DNA of 64,000 nt from Brachynemurus nebulosus (GCA_035578155.1 JAPWDM010000001.1:7776670-7840669), one strand, 5' to 3'. Positions 46,503 to 58,965 are shown, numbered from the stretch's first letter. The notes: a model not told the origin generated them from the sequence alone. A program made the numbers and translations.

Positions 46503-46800
46503 ATATTAAACCACGCACCATTTGATTTCCCATCACTACCAAGCCTACCAACATAAAATAGATAAAGTTTGGTTATCTGGTCAAACGTCAAAACTTGAAA
46601 ATTGTCAAACCTACGTTCTACACGTTCTACACAGCTAAATTTTTCCACTTACTGTTAAAATAAACGAGGATCAAAATTCACAGAATGTAGACAACTCATT
46701 TTTAAATACAATAAAAACGGAATTATCCAGTTCTTCATCTAATGAAAATGAAATAGAATTGGAAAAAAGCAATACTGATAATTTATTTAAAAATTTACAT

Positions 46801-47259
46801 ATGGAAATTAAATTAGAAAATTATGAAGAGGACTTGTTAACAAAAAATAGCGTTTTATTTGGCGAACATTCCGAAATATTTAACATACAGAGTGTAAGTG
46901 AGCAAACACATGAAAGAGTACATACAGCAAAAAACTCATTCAAATGTAATGTATGTTTTAAATCATTTTCTCTGTCCAGCGCTTTGACAATACATAAAAA
47001 AATACATACGGGAGAAAAACCATTCAAATGTAATATATGTTTTAAAACATTTTCTCAGTCGGGTAATTTGAAAATACATAAAAGAAAACATACAGGCGAA
47101 AAACCATTCAAGTGTAGCACATGTTTTACTACTTTTAGTCAGTCAGACGATTTAAAGAAACATAAAAGAATACATCGGATCGTTGCTTCGTTACTTTTCA
47201 CAACAAAATCGTACAAAAAACACGAGTCGACTTTCAGCTTTTACACCATCGTCAGGTGA
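46801..47259 (+). CDS. C2H2 zinc-finger protein, three fingers, likely truncated
   Basis: Three classical C2H2 fingers with TGEKPFKC linkers follow one another (FKCNVCFKSFSLSSALTIH, FKCNICFKTFSQSGNLKIH and FKCSTCFTTFSQSDDLKKH), preceded by a degenerate half finger (HERVHTAKNS). The acidic N-terminal linker holds IKLE and, just upstream in the open frame, IKTE, both fitting the sumoylation consensus. The function would be DNA binding; targets cannot be read. The frame is open back to a stop at 46636, so a spliced start upstream of the ATG at 46801 is possible. After the third finger's histidine the frame runs into 29 residues unrelated to zinc fingers. That, together with adjacent retroelement sequence, suggests the 3' end was replaced. 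It may be a gene fragment. Confidence 0.65.
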   Translation: MEIKLENYEEDLLTKNSVLFGEHSEIFNIQSVSEQTHERVHTAKNSFKCNVCFKSFSLSSALTIHKKIHTGEKPFKCNICFKTFSQSGNLKIHKRKHTGEKPFKCSTCFTTFSQSDDLKKHKRIHRIVASLLFTTKSYKKHESTFSFYTIVR

Positions 47260-47526
47260 AAAATATAACTAAAATTGTTCTTTTAGGCGAAAACTATTTA
47301 TAATCTAAATTGAAGTAAATAATGTATTGGTGGGGGGTGTTAGAGATAGAGGCAGATATAATCACATCAAAACAGATGTAAGGGGAACTCTCAAGTTGAC
47401 CAATTTTGATAAAACTAAAATTTTTGTATTATTTGCAAAGGTACTTACAACGAATATTATTTTAAACCGGTTAGGTGTAATATCCATAAAATGACTAGAG
47501 TACGTTGGGGAAAACCAGTCACGTGA

Positions 47527-48451
47527 AACAACGGTGAACGATAATTACAATAAATAAAGAATAAAATATACAGGTATCGGTCTGTATTAAATTGTCAAGA
47601 TAGAAACAAGTATTGATTTGCACGAAAGGTTACACCCGTCAGGTAGATGCTTTTGTTAAACTAAAAGGATTGTTAAATGATGTAAAATCAAAATATTGCA
47701 TAAAGACCATTTAAATAATATTAATTACCCGTAATCTAAAAAATTTTTAAATTTTTTTTTAAAAATGGGTACCTATCAGCTAAACTATTCGAAAACAAAA
47801 CGTGAGATGCACCGTGTTATAGATTTAATAAAGGCGATTTGTTTAGATCAATTTGGTCATTTAAGATGACGTGGTTTGGGTCTTTGTTCAATTTATTGAT
47901 TTCCAGGGCTTCCAAAATGTTGAGTTTGCGGCCTTTTTTACAAATATGTAATATTTTGGGTTGTTGATTGGTTTACATCTACTAGAAACAGGTCATTCGG
48001 TAAAACCCGATCAACAACCCAAAATATTACATATTTGTAAAAAAGGCCGCAAACTCAACATTTTGGAAGCCCTGGAAATCAATAAATTGAACAAAGACCC
48101 AAACCACGTCATCCTAAATGACCAAATTGATCTAAACAAATCGCCTTTATTAAATCTATAACACGGTGCATCTCACGTTTTGTTTTCGAATAGTTTAGCT
48201 GATAGGTACCCATTTTTAAAAAAAATTTTAAAAATTTTTTAGATTACGGGTAATTAATATTATTTAAATGGTCTTTATGCAATATTTTGATTTTACATCA
48301 TTTAACAATCCTTTTAGTTTAACAAAAGCATCTACCTGACGGGTGTAACCTTTCGTGCAAATCAATACTTGTTTCTATCTTGACAATTTAATACAGACCG
48401 ATACCTGTATATTTTATTCTTTATTTATTGTAATTATCGTTCACCGTTGTT
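47527..48451. mobile_element. Head-to-head inverted pair of Penelope-like element tails
   Basis: Positions 47527-47968 and 48010-48451 are 442-bp near-perfect inverted copies with a 41-bp spacer. The right copy encodes, on the + strand, HLLETGHSV then ILHICKKGRKLNILEALEIN, and LNDQIDLNKSPLL, which resembles the C-terminal end of the GIY-YIG endonuclease region of Penelope-like retroelements. The left copy encodes the same on the - strand. Both are 5'-truncated at the same place and carry the same 3' untranslated region. Confidence 0.7.
47961..48161 (+). pseudogene. Penelope-like element, C-terminal GIY-YIG region fragment
   Basis: This is a 66-codon open frame whose body after the first few residues matches the end of Penelope-like polyproteins (LETGHS histidine motif, CKKGRKLNILEALEI helix, NDQ tail). 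The reverse transcriptase and the catalytic GIY-YIG motifs are absent. The mirrored copy lies on the - strand at about 47968-47820. Confidence 0.6.
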
Positions 48452-49080
48452 ATGTGAATATTGTTATTGATATTCAGTGAACGTAATTAGTTATCATTTT
48501 ATGTCAACTTAAAATAGACTATGTAAGCAATAAATAGCAATATAATTCATTAGCATTAGATCAGTTGAACATATTCTTTTTATATCGCAAAGCTATCAAC
48601 TCCACTAATTGGACGAAAACTAGGGAAGCTACCCTACTTAGTACATAATAAGCATTAAGTACTGATTTAATTGTGCTAATATACTTTGTGAAAAACTTTT
48701 ACACATTGAAAGTCGAAGATTCGTTGTATGATTTTTAACTGTTATTATGTCTAAATAAGTGTTTAACAAGTTCGGGAGCGCTAAAAGATACGTCGCCTAG
48801 GGTGCCAAATAACCTTGCGCCGGCCCTGTGAAAACATATTCATATTTTATCAAAAAGTTTTGATGTTAAAATATTTAAATCAAGGGGCCAAACTACTATT
48901 ATGATAGTTAGCATCCCGACTGTAATCAGAATTTTACGTCATCAACTCATCAGACTTGGCAGAGAGGTGGAAGGTTGTATACGTATTTAGAGTTTTTGTT
49001 GGTGTGTGTAAGGTAGTGGATGTTTGTGTGTGTAATGCTCTGTATGTATGTAGCGGTGAACCAAGGTGAGAATCAAGGGA
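48452..49080. other. AT-rich DNA with a hAT-type terminal fragment
   Basis: CGCCTAGGGTGCC, then CTTGCGCCGGCCCTG, at about 48790-48834 looks like the right end of a hAT element. No partner end or duplication was found. Confidence 0.35.
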
Positions 49081-49560
49081 CCATACTAGTAACCAAATTA
49101 CACTGTTCCACTTGTCGCCAGTGGGTGACGTAAAATTTCCCCACTCTTTTGGTGTAGATACACACTGTTTGCAGTGGCATTGGTTTAATGGTTGCGTCTG
49201 TGTGCGTATTTACAAACACTACTACAACACACGTATTACCAGAGAGAGAAATGTGTGCTGTTCAACTAACAATGTAATACAATGCACTGTGGGTTCGGTG
49301 ACGTACAGCGACTGACTACATGACTAAAGCTGTGACAGGCCTACAAAGAGCTCCAAGCAAGCTACACTTCGTTGATATTAGTTGGCTTCTAGTGTTCTAT
49401 GGTAAGAATGCATACCAAGCCCTAAGCGTGTGTGTAAAAAATTGTGGATAGTAGTGTGCCTGAGTGTGCTTGATACCGCTTAAGCTGATTAGTCACACAA
49501 CAACAACAATAAGTGAATACATACATAGTAATATGCATGTACCCTAACACTGGTATACAT
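49080..49560. repeat. Dispersed repeat family shared with 6.8-7.3 kb and 56.8-57.4 kb
   Basis: The stretch carries AAGCCCTAAGCGTGTGTG, ATACCGCTTAAG and GTTGGCTTCTAGTGTTCTAT. The first two recur at 6970-7035; the third recurs inverted at 57080-57105. The families are mosaic. The short open frames here lack any protein signal. Confidence 0.55.
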
Positions 49561-50177
49561 ATACACTATAGTCGTCTCCCTCCACGGACAGAGTGTGATG
49601 TTGGTACAAACACAACTGTACATAACACGCATATATTGATACGAGATTTATGTTGTAACATGTTGTGCGTTTGCAGTGGAGGGAAATTAGGTCATTTGTG
49701 ACGTAAGCTGTTGTCCACATTGAGAAAGCTAATATAGAGATACGTAGTTGGAATATGCAATATGTGATGCATACGTATACTAGAACAACCACGTGCATGT
49801 ACCTGCTACTAGTGATGTAACAATGAGCAGCCACCACTGTGGCCACGACTTAATAATGAATGTGTACGCTTGAAGAGCCGATGGACGACTAATTAGTAAG
49901 CAGTATAAATTGCTACTTACTGCAACTTTCGGATCACACTTTTTTTGTATGTAGGCTTGATCTGTCTCACCTGTGATTTAAATATTTAATAAAAAAAATA
50001 TATTTGAAAAAAAAACTTTAAATAAAAATAGACAATTTGACATTTGAGAGCAAAAAAATACTTACCTTATTTAAATTAATTCGAGAAAATGAAAATGGAG
50101 TATTTAATAGTATCAAATTAAAAAAAAAAAATGTATCAAAACTGTTTTTAATAAAAATTTATAATACAAAACAAAAA

Positions 50178-50183
50178 TTTATT
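50178..50183 (-). terminator. TAF1C: Candidate poly(A) signal of TAF1C
   Basis: TTTATT on the + strand reads AATAAA on the coding strand, about 80 bp after the stop codon. Confidence 0.4.
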
Positions 50184-50263
50184 ATACTAATTAATCCTAA
50201 CTAATTTTTATAGAATTAATCTTTGATTCCATTGATTAAAATTCCATTCATTCACGCCACTGA

Positions 50264-51666
50264 TTAAAAACCACTAACATACCGACGTTTTACTACTTTG
50301 GTACTTTTAGGTGTTTGACAAATACCAAACACATTGTCTATCGTTTCTTTTGTACTAAAAACATCTTGCGTCTGCAAACTCAATTCATTTAATTCTTTGT
50401 CCTGTGTCTGAGGAGACTCTACGCTGGTATTAATATCTGACAACCAAGACGTGACTTTATCCACTCCATTAACCTCATCAACGTCATAACCCCATTCACA
50501 TAGTGTTGTTTGAGCTAACAAGTCTTTATATTGTTTCAACTCTTCGATACTTTGACACCAATTATTTTCATCCTTTTTTCGTTTATTGACGATTTTTTGG
50601 ACCGATTTTAATTGATTGCGATTATCTGTTAATAAATGTTCCATGTTTATCTCATGTGTTAATTTCAACGGTTCATTGTTTCTAAGTTTTTTCTCGAGTT
50701 CCCGTTTAAATTCATGTTTAATAAAACTGTCATCGCTTAACGCGTGATCAGAATATTTTTGTGCATATATATCTCCAAGCGCATTCTGCGACAACACGTA
50801 CGAAACATTATCAATATTTGTAATCGCTAAACCGGTTGTACTGTAATTAATTCGTTTATTGATTGACGATTTTGGATTTAAACAGTTACCTTTTAATTGT
50901 AACTCGTTTTTGGTGTCATACAAAGAATTTAAGATAAAATGAGGCATGTTGTCTTTAAATAACATTTTTTCGGATGGTAATGAACTAGCTATACATAACG
51001 TTTCGGAATTATTCGATTTTCCGATAAATGGAACTGCGTTCATCATATGAGTCCATTTTTTGACAATTTTTTTATTATTTCTTAAATCGATCAAATAAAT
51101 CGAATGATAAGTGCCAATAAAATATTGATTATTTTGTAGTGAATTTTGTTCGACGAATGAATTATAATCACAAGAGTTTAGAAGGCCACTGGGAAGCGTA
51201 ATCTTTGTTTCAATATGTTTATTGTCTCTAGTATCAATTGAAACAAGATTTTTTCGATCTAGGTATAATAATCGACATATATCAGTGTATATTATAGTTG
51301 ACCATGCATCAATAGTTGTTGGATCATTTAATAAAATTGGAGTATTTTGATCGGTATTAATATCATAAATATTCATACTTCGATTTACGTCAACTAGACA
51401 GTAATTATTTAAATTATAAAAGTTTACACATGCGCTACTTAATGGTATTATCGATTTTTTTCTACAAATCCAATTAAAACGAGGCGTATCATTACAGAAT
51501 TGAAGATTATTGATTGAAAATTCGGATTTAAATCTGTTGTAAATGTATAATTCATTATTAATATTTCTACTTCTAGTTTCGAATATTGTATTTTCAGTAT
51601 TTTCGCTATGAAATTTATGTAAATTTAACGCAGAATTTTTTTTCTTGTGTACTAATTTTGAAATAT
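50264..51666 (-). CDS. TAF1C: TAF1C exon 2 (propeller and C-terminal tail)
   Basis: It begins after ATTGTTTCAG with two bases finishing the split codon and reads ISKLVHKKKNSALNL. The frame is open for about 97 residues upstream of the methionine at 51376, so that methionine is internal. It holds all recognisable propeller strands and the conserved basic, GF-ending C-terminus. Confidence 0.87.
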
Positions 51667-54600
51667 CTGAAACAATAACAATTTATGGATTACAACTTAC
51701 AATTACCATCATTATTACCAAGTAAACGCAGTTTCTGAGCGATCAAAGTCCATTTTACAGTACTCCGTTAAATAAATGAAAATAAGGGTCTACAACATTA
51801 AAAAAATCGTATTTATAAATACCTAAATGAAATATATTCAATTTTATTCAACTACCTGATACAATCATAAAATCTACCTTTGTAATGTTGCTATTATTAT
51901 GAATTTCTTAATATTATTTATTTAATTTAAAATTACTTATTTAAGTAGGTATATCATTGTATTAGTTACTATATAAATAAGCAAACTATTTCAAGATCTA
52001 TTCCTTTTTTTACAACGTAGGGTATTTTTATACTTTGTATATACAGTGCAATATTACCTGAGTGAAAAAAACTAATAGCGAGAGTTTAGATATAATTACT
52101 CTATATCCATCTTTTGCAAAAGTATTTTATCTTCTTAATGTAACAAAATATGTATATCTCTTACTAAAAATATATCTTTTCTTTTTGTTGGACTTTGATC
52201 CCTCAAGAATTCTACGTTTAGTTCTTAATAATACTACTCGCAATAATTTCATTCTTCCACATCTCAGTAGAGGTCTCTACCATACAGTAATCTTATTTAC
52301 GTAAGATGATTATTAGAACGTACTAAAGATTAAGGAATAATTTTTGGGTATGTTATTTTTTTAGCAGGATCCGTTGGAGTAAGTTCGGTATATAAATAAA
52401 CTGTTCCCAAAAATAAAACCTTCTGCTTAATGCCATGATAAAATTTTTTAAGCGGGTTCCCCCATGTGACGTAAAAAAGCCAGAATTGAAACAAGAGCAG
52501 AGTAATCCACTTTGAAAGACTTCCAAGGGGACGAGGAAGGAGAATTCTATGGACCAGGCATCGCAGATTGATGGTAAGCTAAGATTTTCATAGGTTTAAC
52601 CGTACTAGAAACTTTATATGCGTTTTTCTCAAAACTGTGTTTTTTAAACTTTCCTCCATCATATCTCGAGAACGGTTTGCCCGATTCACTTGAAATTTAT
52701 AGAGTAGACTCAGCAGCGTATTTGGAAAATATACCCGTATTCAGAGCTCAATGTATCTGAATTCGGGTATACATTCAATGTTTAAAAGAATAGTTCGATA
52801 CTTGAAAATATACCCATTAAAAGCGCTGAGCTCGGGTATATTTTCAAACTCAATATTTAATAATAATAGTCTGAAAAACATACCCACTTTCAATTTATTG
52901 GTAAGCAAATGGTTCAGTTAAGTAGTTAAGGAAAAACAACACTATGACGTCGCAAAAAATTGACAATTTTAGTGAATTTTTTTTGCAAATGTGAGTGAAT
53001 GCCTATATGAGGGTCGAATTAAAAAGACTTTAATGAGTATCCATTTGTTCATATCAAATTTTATAGAATAATATTAAATATTTGCAAACTTAATAATGCA
53101 AATGCACTTAAAAAAATTGTAAATTATACCAAAGATATTGCAATGATGAATCATTTCAAATTAAAAGAAGAAAAAAATTATTAAAGTACATAATTGTAGC
53201 TATCGTTATGCATAGTTTTTTTTTTTACATTTTTTTAATAAAATAGCAACGAATTCAAAAATTTTTCGTTTTGTTTTGTTTTCATTGAATTTTGGTCTAA
53301 AATTTTCACAGTATATTCTCAATATATTGTACTTTTGAATTAAACAAAAAAAAATTTTCGATTTTTCAATCCAAGTTACCAGACTAGTACCTTAATTGCA
53401 CCAAATATTTTTCAGTGGATTCGAATTCAAATAATATTATCCATATTCATACGCTTTTGTAAAAAACCCTTCTAAATCTATTTTATTAATCATTATTCAA
53501 TTTTAAGCAAATTTTGCAGGTTTAACTCACATGCTAGCAATTAAGAATTAAGATAAGATGAAGCTAAAAATTATTTCAAAAAATTGCAACGGTTTTTTTT
53601 TTTATTTGTAACAAAGTAAGTCCTGTTTTAAATCATATGTGCATATTTTTTTTTATAAAGATCGAGTATAAATTACAGTTGAAATAAGTTTGAAAATATA
53701 GCTTATTAGTAACTGTATAAGATTAAACTAATTTATTGTCGGGTATATATTCAAATTTTCATAGTAGTATTCTTGAGCCCGATTTTGGCTCTGAAATGAG
53801 GTATATTTTAAAGAGTCATTTTGTTAGTTTCCGTTTTGTAAATTGTACCCGATCCTAGATCGGTCAGTGACGTCACAAGCTCTGACTTCGGGTATATTTT
53901 CAAAATACGCGACTCGGCGCATGTAGACACACGGAGTGACCTAGAATCATCCAAAAATTACGAGTATTTCAATTTTTTTCGTGACAAAAAGTAAAAAAAA
54001 AAAAAACATGAAATTTGGAACTTTTTTTCAGAAGTCTGCCAAAAATCCAATTTTCAATATTTTGAAATGATTCTAGGTCACTCGATGCATTTAGGCTTAC
54101 AGTTCGCCGTTTCTTTTTCTTTCTTTCAGATAAGCCAATCAGCCAAAATCGTGGAAGAAATGAGTGTCCTTTTTCTCGGGGCGGGTGTCTCCGGAGTGGT
54201 ACAACTTACGTTCTAATGAAGATTTTTACTTCAAAGTTTCACATACTCTTGAAACAGTAATAACAAAATGATAAAAAAAAACTCAAAGTTCTATCTCTTC
54301 ATTGGTCATTAAAAAAAATTTCCAAAAAATACTTAACAGACCATCATACGGGGGAATTCCCTTAATGATTCTGGTATTGATTACGGCAAAATATTACTTT
54401 TCCAATTTTTGAAATCGTGATATCTCATGAAAGATAACTCGTAGAACAAAAAGTATACAGACCTTTTTTTCCATAGAGAATTACATAATCTACAAAGTTT
54501 ATTTAAACCGTTTTTACCATGAATCTTACCATCTACGAGATATTTACGAAAAACCCCGTTTCTTGACCTTTGATATTTTATTTATAATGACGTATTTAAA

Positions 54601-55274
54601 GTCTGTACCAATTTTCAGTTCGATGTGTTCAATTTCAACTAAGTGTAACGGTGATTAGGGTGACGGTATAACTTTTCCAAAAATTTTACTCCCTTACTGT
54701 TTAACTTTGACATTATTGAGAGCTTCTAATGTATTTAAAAAACGCATAATTTTTGCGTGTAATATGCATTTCAAGACTACTTACTTAATATATTTTGCGT
54801 AGAGCCGGTCGCATGAAAAATAAACTTTTCATCTCTGAAATCTTGAACATCTAAACTTCCATTTGTATGGTACCAATTGTAAATACCGTTGAAATAAATA
54901 TCTGGATCATTTTGTAAAAGATCATAAAAATCGACTAAATACTGCGGAATAATTTTCTCTTTTCTAATTTGCTTGTAGCTTTTCAAGCGCGTTATACTTC
55001 GAGTCCTCTTGTATCTTCTTTTTAGGCGATTAATATCTGAGATCCATTTATCTTTTTCTAATACTGGTTTCAGGAATATATCAGGAGGTAACGTATCCAT
55101 TTTTGGTAAAAAAATTGGTACCGGATTTGTGTTAAAAAATGTTTTATCATTTTCGTTATTTTCATATTCTGTTGTTAAAATTGGAGACGATACGAAACTA
55201 TGTGGTAAATAACTTAATGTAACCCGACTTAATGGTGTTTTTGTGTATTGAATTACTTTCTCATTTATATTCAT
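50264..55274 (-). CDS. TAF1C: TAF1C, TBP-associated factor of RNA polymerase I (SL1/TIF-IB subunit)
   Basis: Two exons (55274-54785 and 51666-50264) join with phase 1 into 1893 bp, 630 aa plus stop. TAF1C is part of the TBP-containing SL1/TIF-IB complex that recruits Pol I to rRNA gene promoters in the nucleolus. I recognise the beta-propeller segments: LLYLDRKNLVSIDTRD, then YFIGTYHSIYLIDLRNNKKI followed by KKWTHMM (human TAF1C: LYLVDERLP...KWNHGL), then TTGLAI...SQNALGDIYAQ (human TIGLAAV...LSAAGDVFYQQ). The C-terminus, VVKRRYVSGF, mirrors the human basic tail ending in GF. Human TAF1C is 869 aa, so this form is short. The start is firm: a TAA stop immediately precedes the ATG in frame. The 3.1-kb intron is stuffed with repeats. 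Confidence 0.87.
51667..54784 (-). other. TAF1C: TAF1C intron with a TIR-bounded repeat
   Basis: Inside the intron, GTATTTGGAAAATATACCC near 52719 faces GGGTATATTTTCAAAATACG near 53890 as inverted ends of a roughly 1.2-kb element, and GGGTATA words recur through it. A smaller inverted pair (GAGTGACCTAGAATCAT) spans 53936-54085. No protein-coding signal was found. Confidence 0.55.
54785..55274 (-). CDS. TAF1C: TAF1C exon 1
   Basis: It encodes the N-terminal 163 residues, including a basic stretch (RLKRRYKRTR) and a helical segment ending in YLVDFYDLLQNDPDIYF. It ends at a GTAAGT donor one base into an asparagine codon that exon 2 completes. Confidence 0.85.
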
Positions 55275-55429
55275 TTATTTAATCAACTCTTACAATATTT
55301 ATAACTTTTTTATATTTTTGATATAGGATTTTTCGCAAGCACATGTGAACGAAGTGAAACATATTAACTAAAGAGGCTATCTTTATGTCAAGTGTCAACC
55401 ACAGAACACATGTGACACTAGAAACTATG

Positions 55430-55555
55430 GAGTGTAGAATATAAGGAGGACTATCTTGTACGGAAAACAATAGAAAATTAGTTCAAAAAGTGTCCCGTTT
55501 TAAGTACTAAGTAACAGTTCAAAAACTCGCCAGAATAGCGCTAGAGTAGGAAAAG
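55430..55555. repeat. Dispersed repeat, copy B (inverted relative to window start)
   Basis: This is a near-identical reverse complement of positions 1-125, located just upstream of TAF1C. With the copy near 57 kb it defines a family of at least three members in this window. Confidence 0.65.
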
Positions 55556-55559
55556 AGTA

Positions 55560-56750
55560 TAGTGATTTTTTTGTGTTGAGTTTTATAAAAATTTTTAAAA
55601 TAATAAAACTATTATATGTAACAATTATAATAAAAAAATAATAATTACATAACAACGCGGATGTTTTCCTTTCCTTGTTTACTTCCCTAAATTTACCACA
55701 GAATAAATAGAACGAATATCTCTTTTCTGCAATCACTTATGTGCTTTTATGTGCATCTTAGGCTGCTTAGTCCTCATTCATTCGCCAGCACTCAATGGGT
55801 ATGTTTCAATTGTTGTTATATTGTTACCTCTCGTATTAACACGGTATATGTACGTGGTATACGTACATCATACGTACCACCACCACGTACATATTATGTA
55901 TGTATGTATTGTAGCGGTTTCGGCTACCTCACACGATTAAGATTCCGTATTTCGCCCGTAAATTTTGAATTATTAAATTGTTATTGCGTAGATTGTTGAT
56001 TTGTCCCTGATAAACTGCAATTAATTATTGAATTTCTGGTCCAAAGGTCGTTTAACGGGTTCGTAAGAATATAAAACACTATTTAATTTAGAATAAATTA
56101 TTTATTAAAATGTAATAGAAGAATTGTATTATAATCTTTTGTATATAAAATTTTTATATAATTAATTAGTTTGATAGCATGTTTGACGCCATTTTAGTTA
56201 TTTATAAATTTTGTTCTTTTTAAATTTTAATTTAAATATATTTATAATAGTTTGTATAAAGTTTATTATTTCATAATATTATTTAATTTTCTTTTACTTA
56301 ATAAATTTTGTTATTATTAATATTATTTTAATTTTGTATTTATTATATTTTATTATTAAATAAACATAATAGTGATGACATCCTTGCTGTTTTAATTTCA
56401 CGCAAAGAGTATATTTATATGTAACAACAATGACATCCTTGCTTTTTCAAATTCATGCAAAGAGTGTCTGTCTCCTTGATCCCATCTCATCGCACCCTAA
56501 GCTTTACTTATTCAGTTCCCATATATGGTTACTAACAGTGCTCGTCGCTCTGATTGGCTAAAACCGTACCTATCTCAATCATGATAATTGTCCTTATAAA
56601 CGCAACTGAACAAAACGATGGTGGCGCAGTAAGTCCAAATAAGGGCCACAAGTTAACCAACTAGTGGTTTGAAACCAAAATATTTGGAAAAGCTTTGAAA
56701 TTTAATAACAGGTGTCGACACTATTCCCGCGCTCTAATACAAACGCATAA
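55560..56750. other. AT-rich intergenic DNA, repeat fragments
   Basis: A GC-richer patch at 55740-55920 (TACGTACCACCACCACGTAC) is related to the interior of the hAT-like element at 45.85-46.05 kb. The rest is AT-rich and featureless. Confidence 0.4.
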
Positions 56751-57420
56751 GGCCACATCGCCACAGTATGCAAGACACTAATACACACAACATCCAACGG
56801 ACTAACACACACAACTCCGCGTGCACATATATAACATAGTGGGGGTTTATTTTCTATCCTTTGTGGTTACGCTCGTTTCCCTAGTATGGACATAGTAATG
56901 TTCGTTCTCTTTGTTCTCTGAAATTTACCCTTTTGCTACAGTAGCGCCGCCACTATTTACGCTTTTCTATGGACACTTTTTGATACAGAGATGGTACTCA
57001 TGGAACCATATATACACATGGTACTTATGGTGCTCCTGGTATCTACCCTCCATACTTCCATAGTTGGTAACGTTCAGGGCATAGAACACTAGAAGCCAAC
57101 TAACATAAAAAAAGTGAAATTCGCTTGGAGTCCTTTGTAACCCAGTCACAGCTTAAGGCATTAGTCCGTCAGTAGTCGTCGTCGAGTCAACATACCATTG
57201 TATTAACAATATACCCATTGTCAGTTGAACACGTTGAACAGCTCTCTCTGGTAATACGTGTGTGTGGTTGTATGCGTGTATACACATACTACTACAAAAA
57301 ACCAAACTAATACACTGCAAACAGTGTGTATGTACACAAACAGAGTACGTCACAAACTCATTACAAGTGGAACAGAGGCAAAGCCAATCTAGTTTGTCCC
57401 CTTGGTTCAGGGTCACCAAT
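56750..57420. repeat. Mosaic dispersed repeat, third copy
   Basis: This stretch includes GGACACTTTTTGATAC through CTACCCTCCATA (family of positions 1-125) and, inverted, the TAGAACACTAGAAGCCAAC and GTGTGTATGTACAC blocks of the 49-kb repeat. Confidence 0.5.
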
Positions 57421-57884
57421 TTAGGGGTTTTCTCCTTAAATTTAGGGGTAACAAAAAATGCACTGGGTTTTTTTTAGGGGGAGCACATGTTTAGAGGTTT
57501 TTTAGGGGGTTTAAAAAGTTTTGTTTAAATTATATTTGTTTGCATTTTTTGCTGATATTACTCCCTCCAAAACCTAGATTTTGATGAATGTTGCTCCTAT
57601 AGTGTTAGGATTGGAAATAATTTATACTGTTTTTTCTCAAAATTTTATTAAAAATTCCAAAGGACTCCACGTTTTTTATATTCGGCTGTTTTATGGTTCC
57701 GATACCTTAGCACCCCAGCAATTATTTTTTGAAATTTTATCTTCACTCATATCGTTAGTTCGTCGTTTTGTTTATACGTATATTGTTTATTTATAAAAAA
57801 TTACATAAGAATACAAACTCAGACTAGCTCCCCCACATACTAATTATGGTTTTTAGCGAATTTCCAGAATGACGCGACCTGAGC

Positions 57885-58260
<376 letters not shown>

Positions 58261-58940
58261 TTATTCAAAAATTTTTGCGAATTTTTTTTACACCATTTAA
58301 AAGAGAAGAAAAAATTACATAAAAAAGGTCTTTTTATCTCATTACATAAAAAAACTTTTTTTCTGTGTCAACTAGTTTCGGAGAAAAACTAATTTTTATA
58401 AACGGGAATTCGCTATGTTATGCAGGATGCTGCGACAGGGGTATTTTTTATGTCTACTGGCCTTTTATTATGAATAAACATTTGTTCTTATATAAACGAC
58501 GCTTGTTCTATCATCAAAGTGATTTCCTAAGGTGATTTCTTTCGGCTTTAATTAACAATTTTTTAATTAGTTCAATTGTCATGGCATAGTAGTAGCATTG
58601 CGCATGCGCCAATTTTACTTTTAAGCGGTTCTTTTCAATTATTAGCGATGTTATGTATAAATTAGTAACCACGATAAATTGTTTTATTTATACGCCATGT
58701 GCAGAGTTCTTTATTGGTTAATCTGAGGCGTTTAACAATCAACTAATTGAAATAATTTTATCGTTTTCTTCTCAACGGATAAATTTAAATAAATCATTCA
58801 TTTTTATTTAATATTGGCCAAAATCTTAATTTATCACGGCTACACTGTATTATTTCTAGTAATTTTAATCGCTTAAATATTATAACTAATTTTTTTTTTC
58901 TAGAATATTCTTCCTCTTCAGTAAATTAATTAGCGTAATG

Positions 58941-58965
58941 CCAGTGGTATTACTAATACCACTGG
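58941..58965. repeat. Perfect short palindrome
   Basis: CCAGTGGTATTA, one central base, and TAATACCACTGG. It lies 35 bp before a longer perfect hairpin. Confidence 0.85.

Larger units (their letters stand above)
44825..46530. mobile_element. Outer element of a three-level transposon nest
   Basis: The ends GGAAATCAAAGGGAGG and CCATTTGATTTCC, with the subterminal GTGGTTTAATATTTAGCC mirrored by GGCTAAATATTAAACCAC, form inverted termini once the 45320-46502 insertion is removed. The interior matches 7550-7850. No coding capacity. Confidence 0.7.

Noticed and set aside
47225..47262. A hammerhead ribozyme on the - strand (CTGACGA and GAAA words in retroelement-adjacent sequence)
   Set aside because: The bases between the two words do not form a usable stem II, so the fold fails by eye. 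A covariance-model scan would decide.
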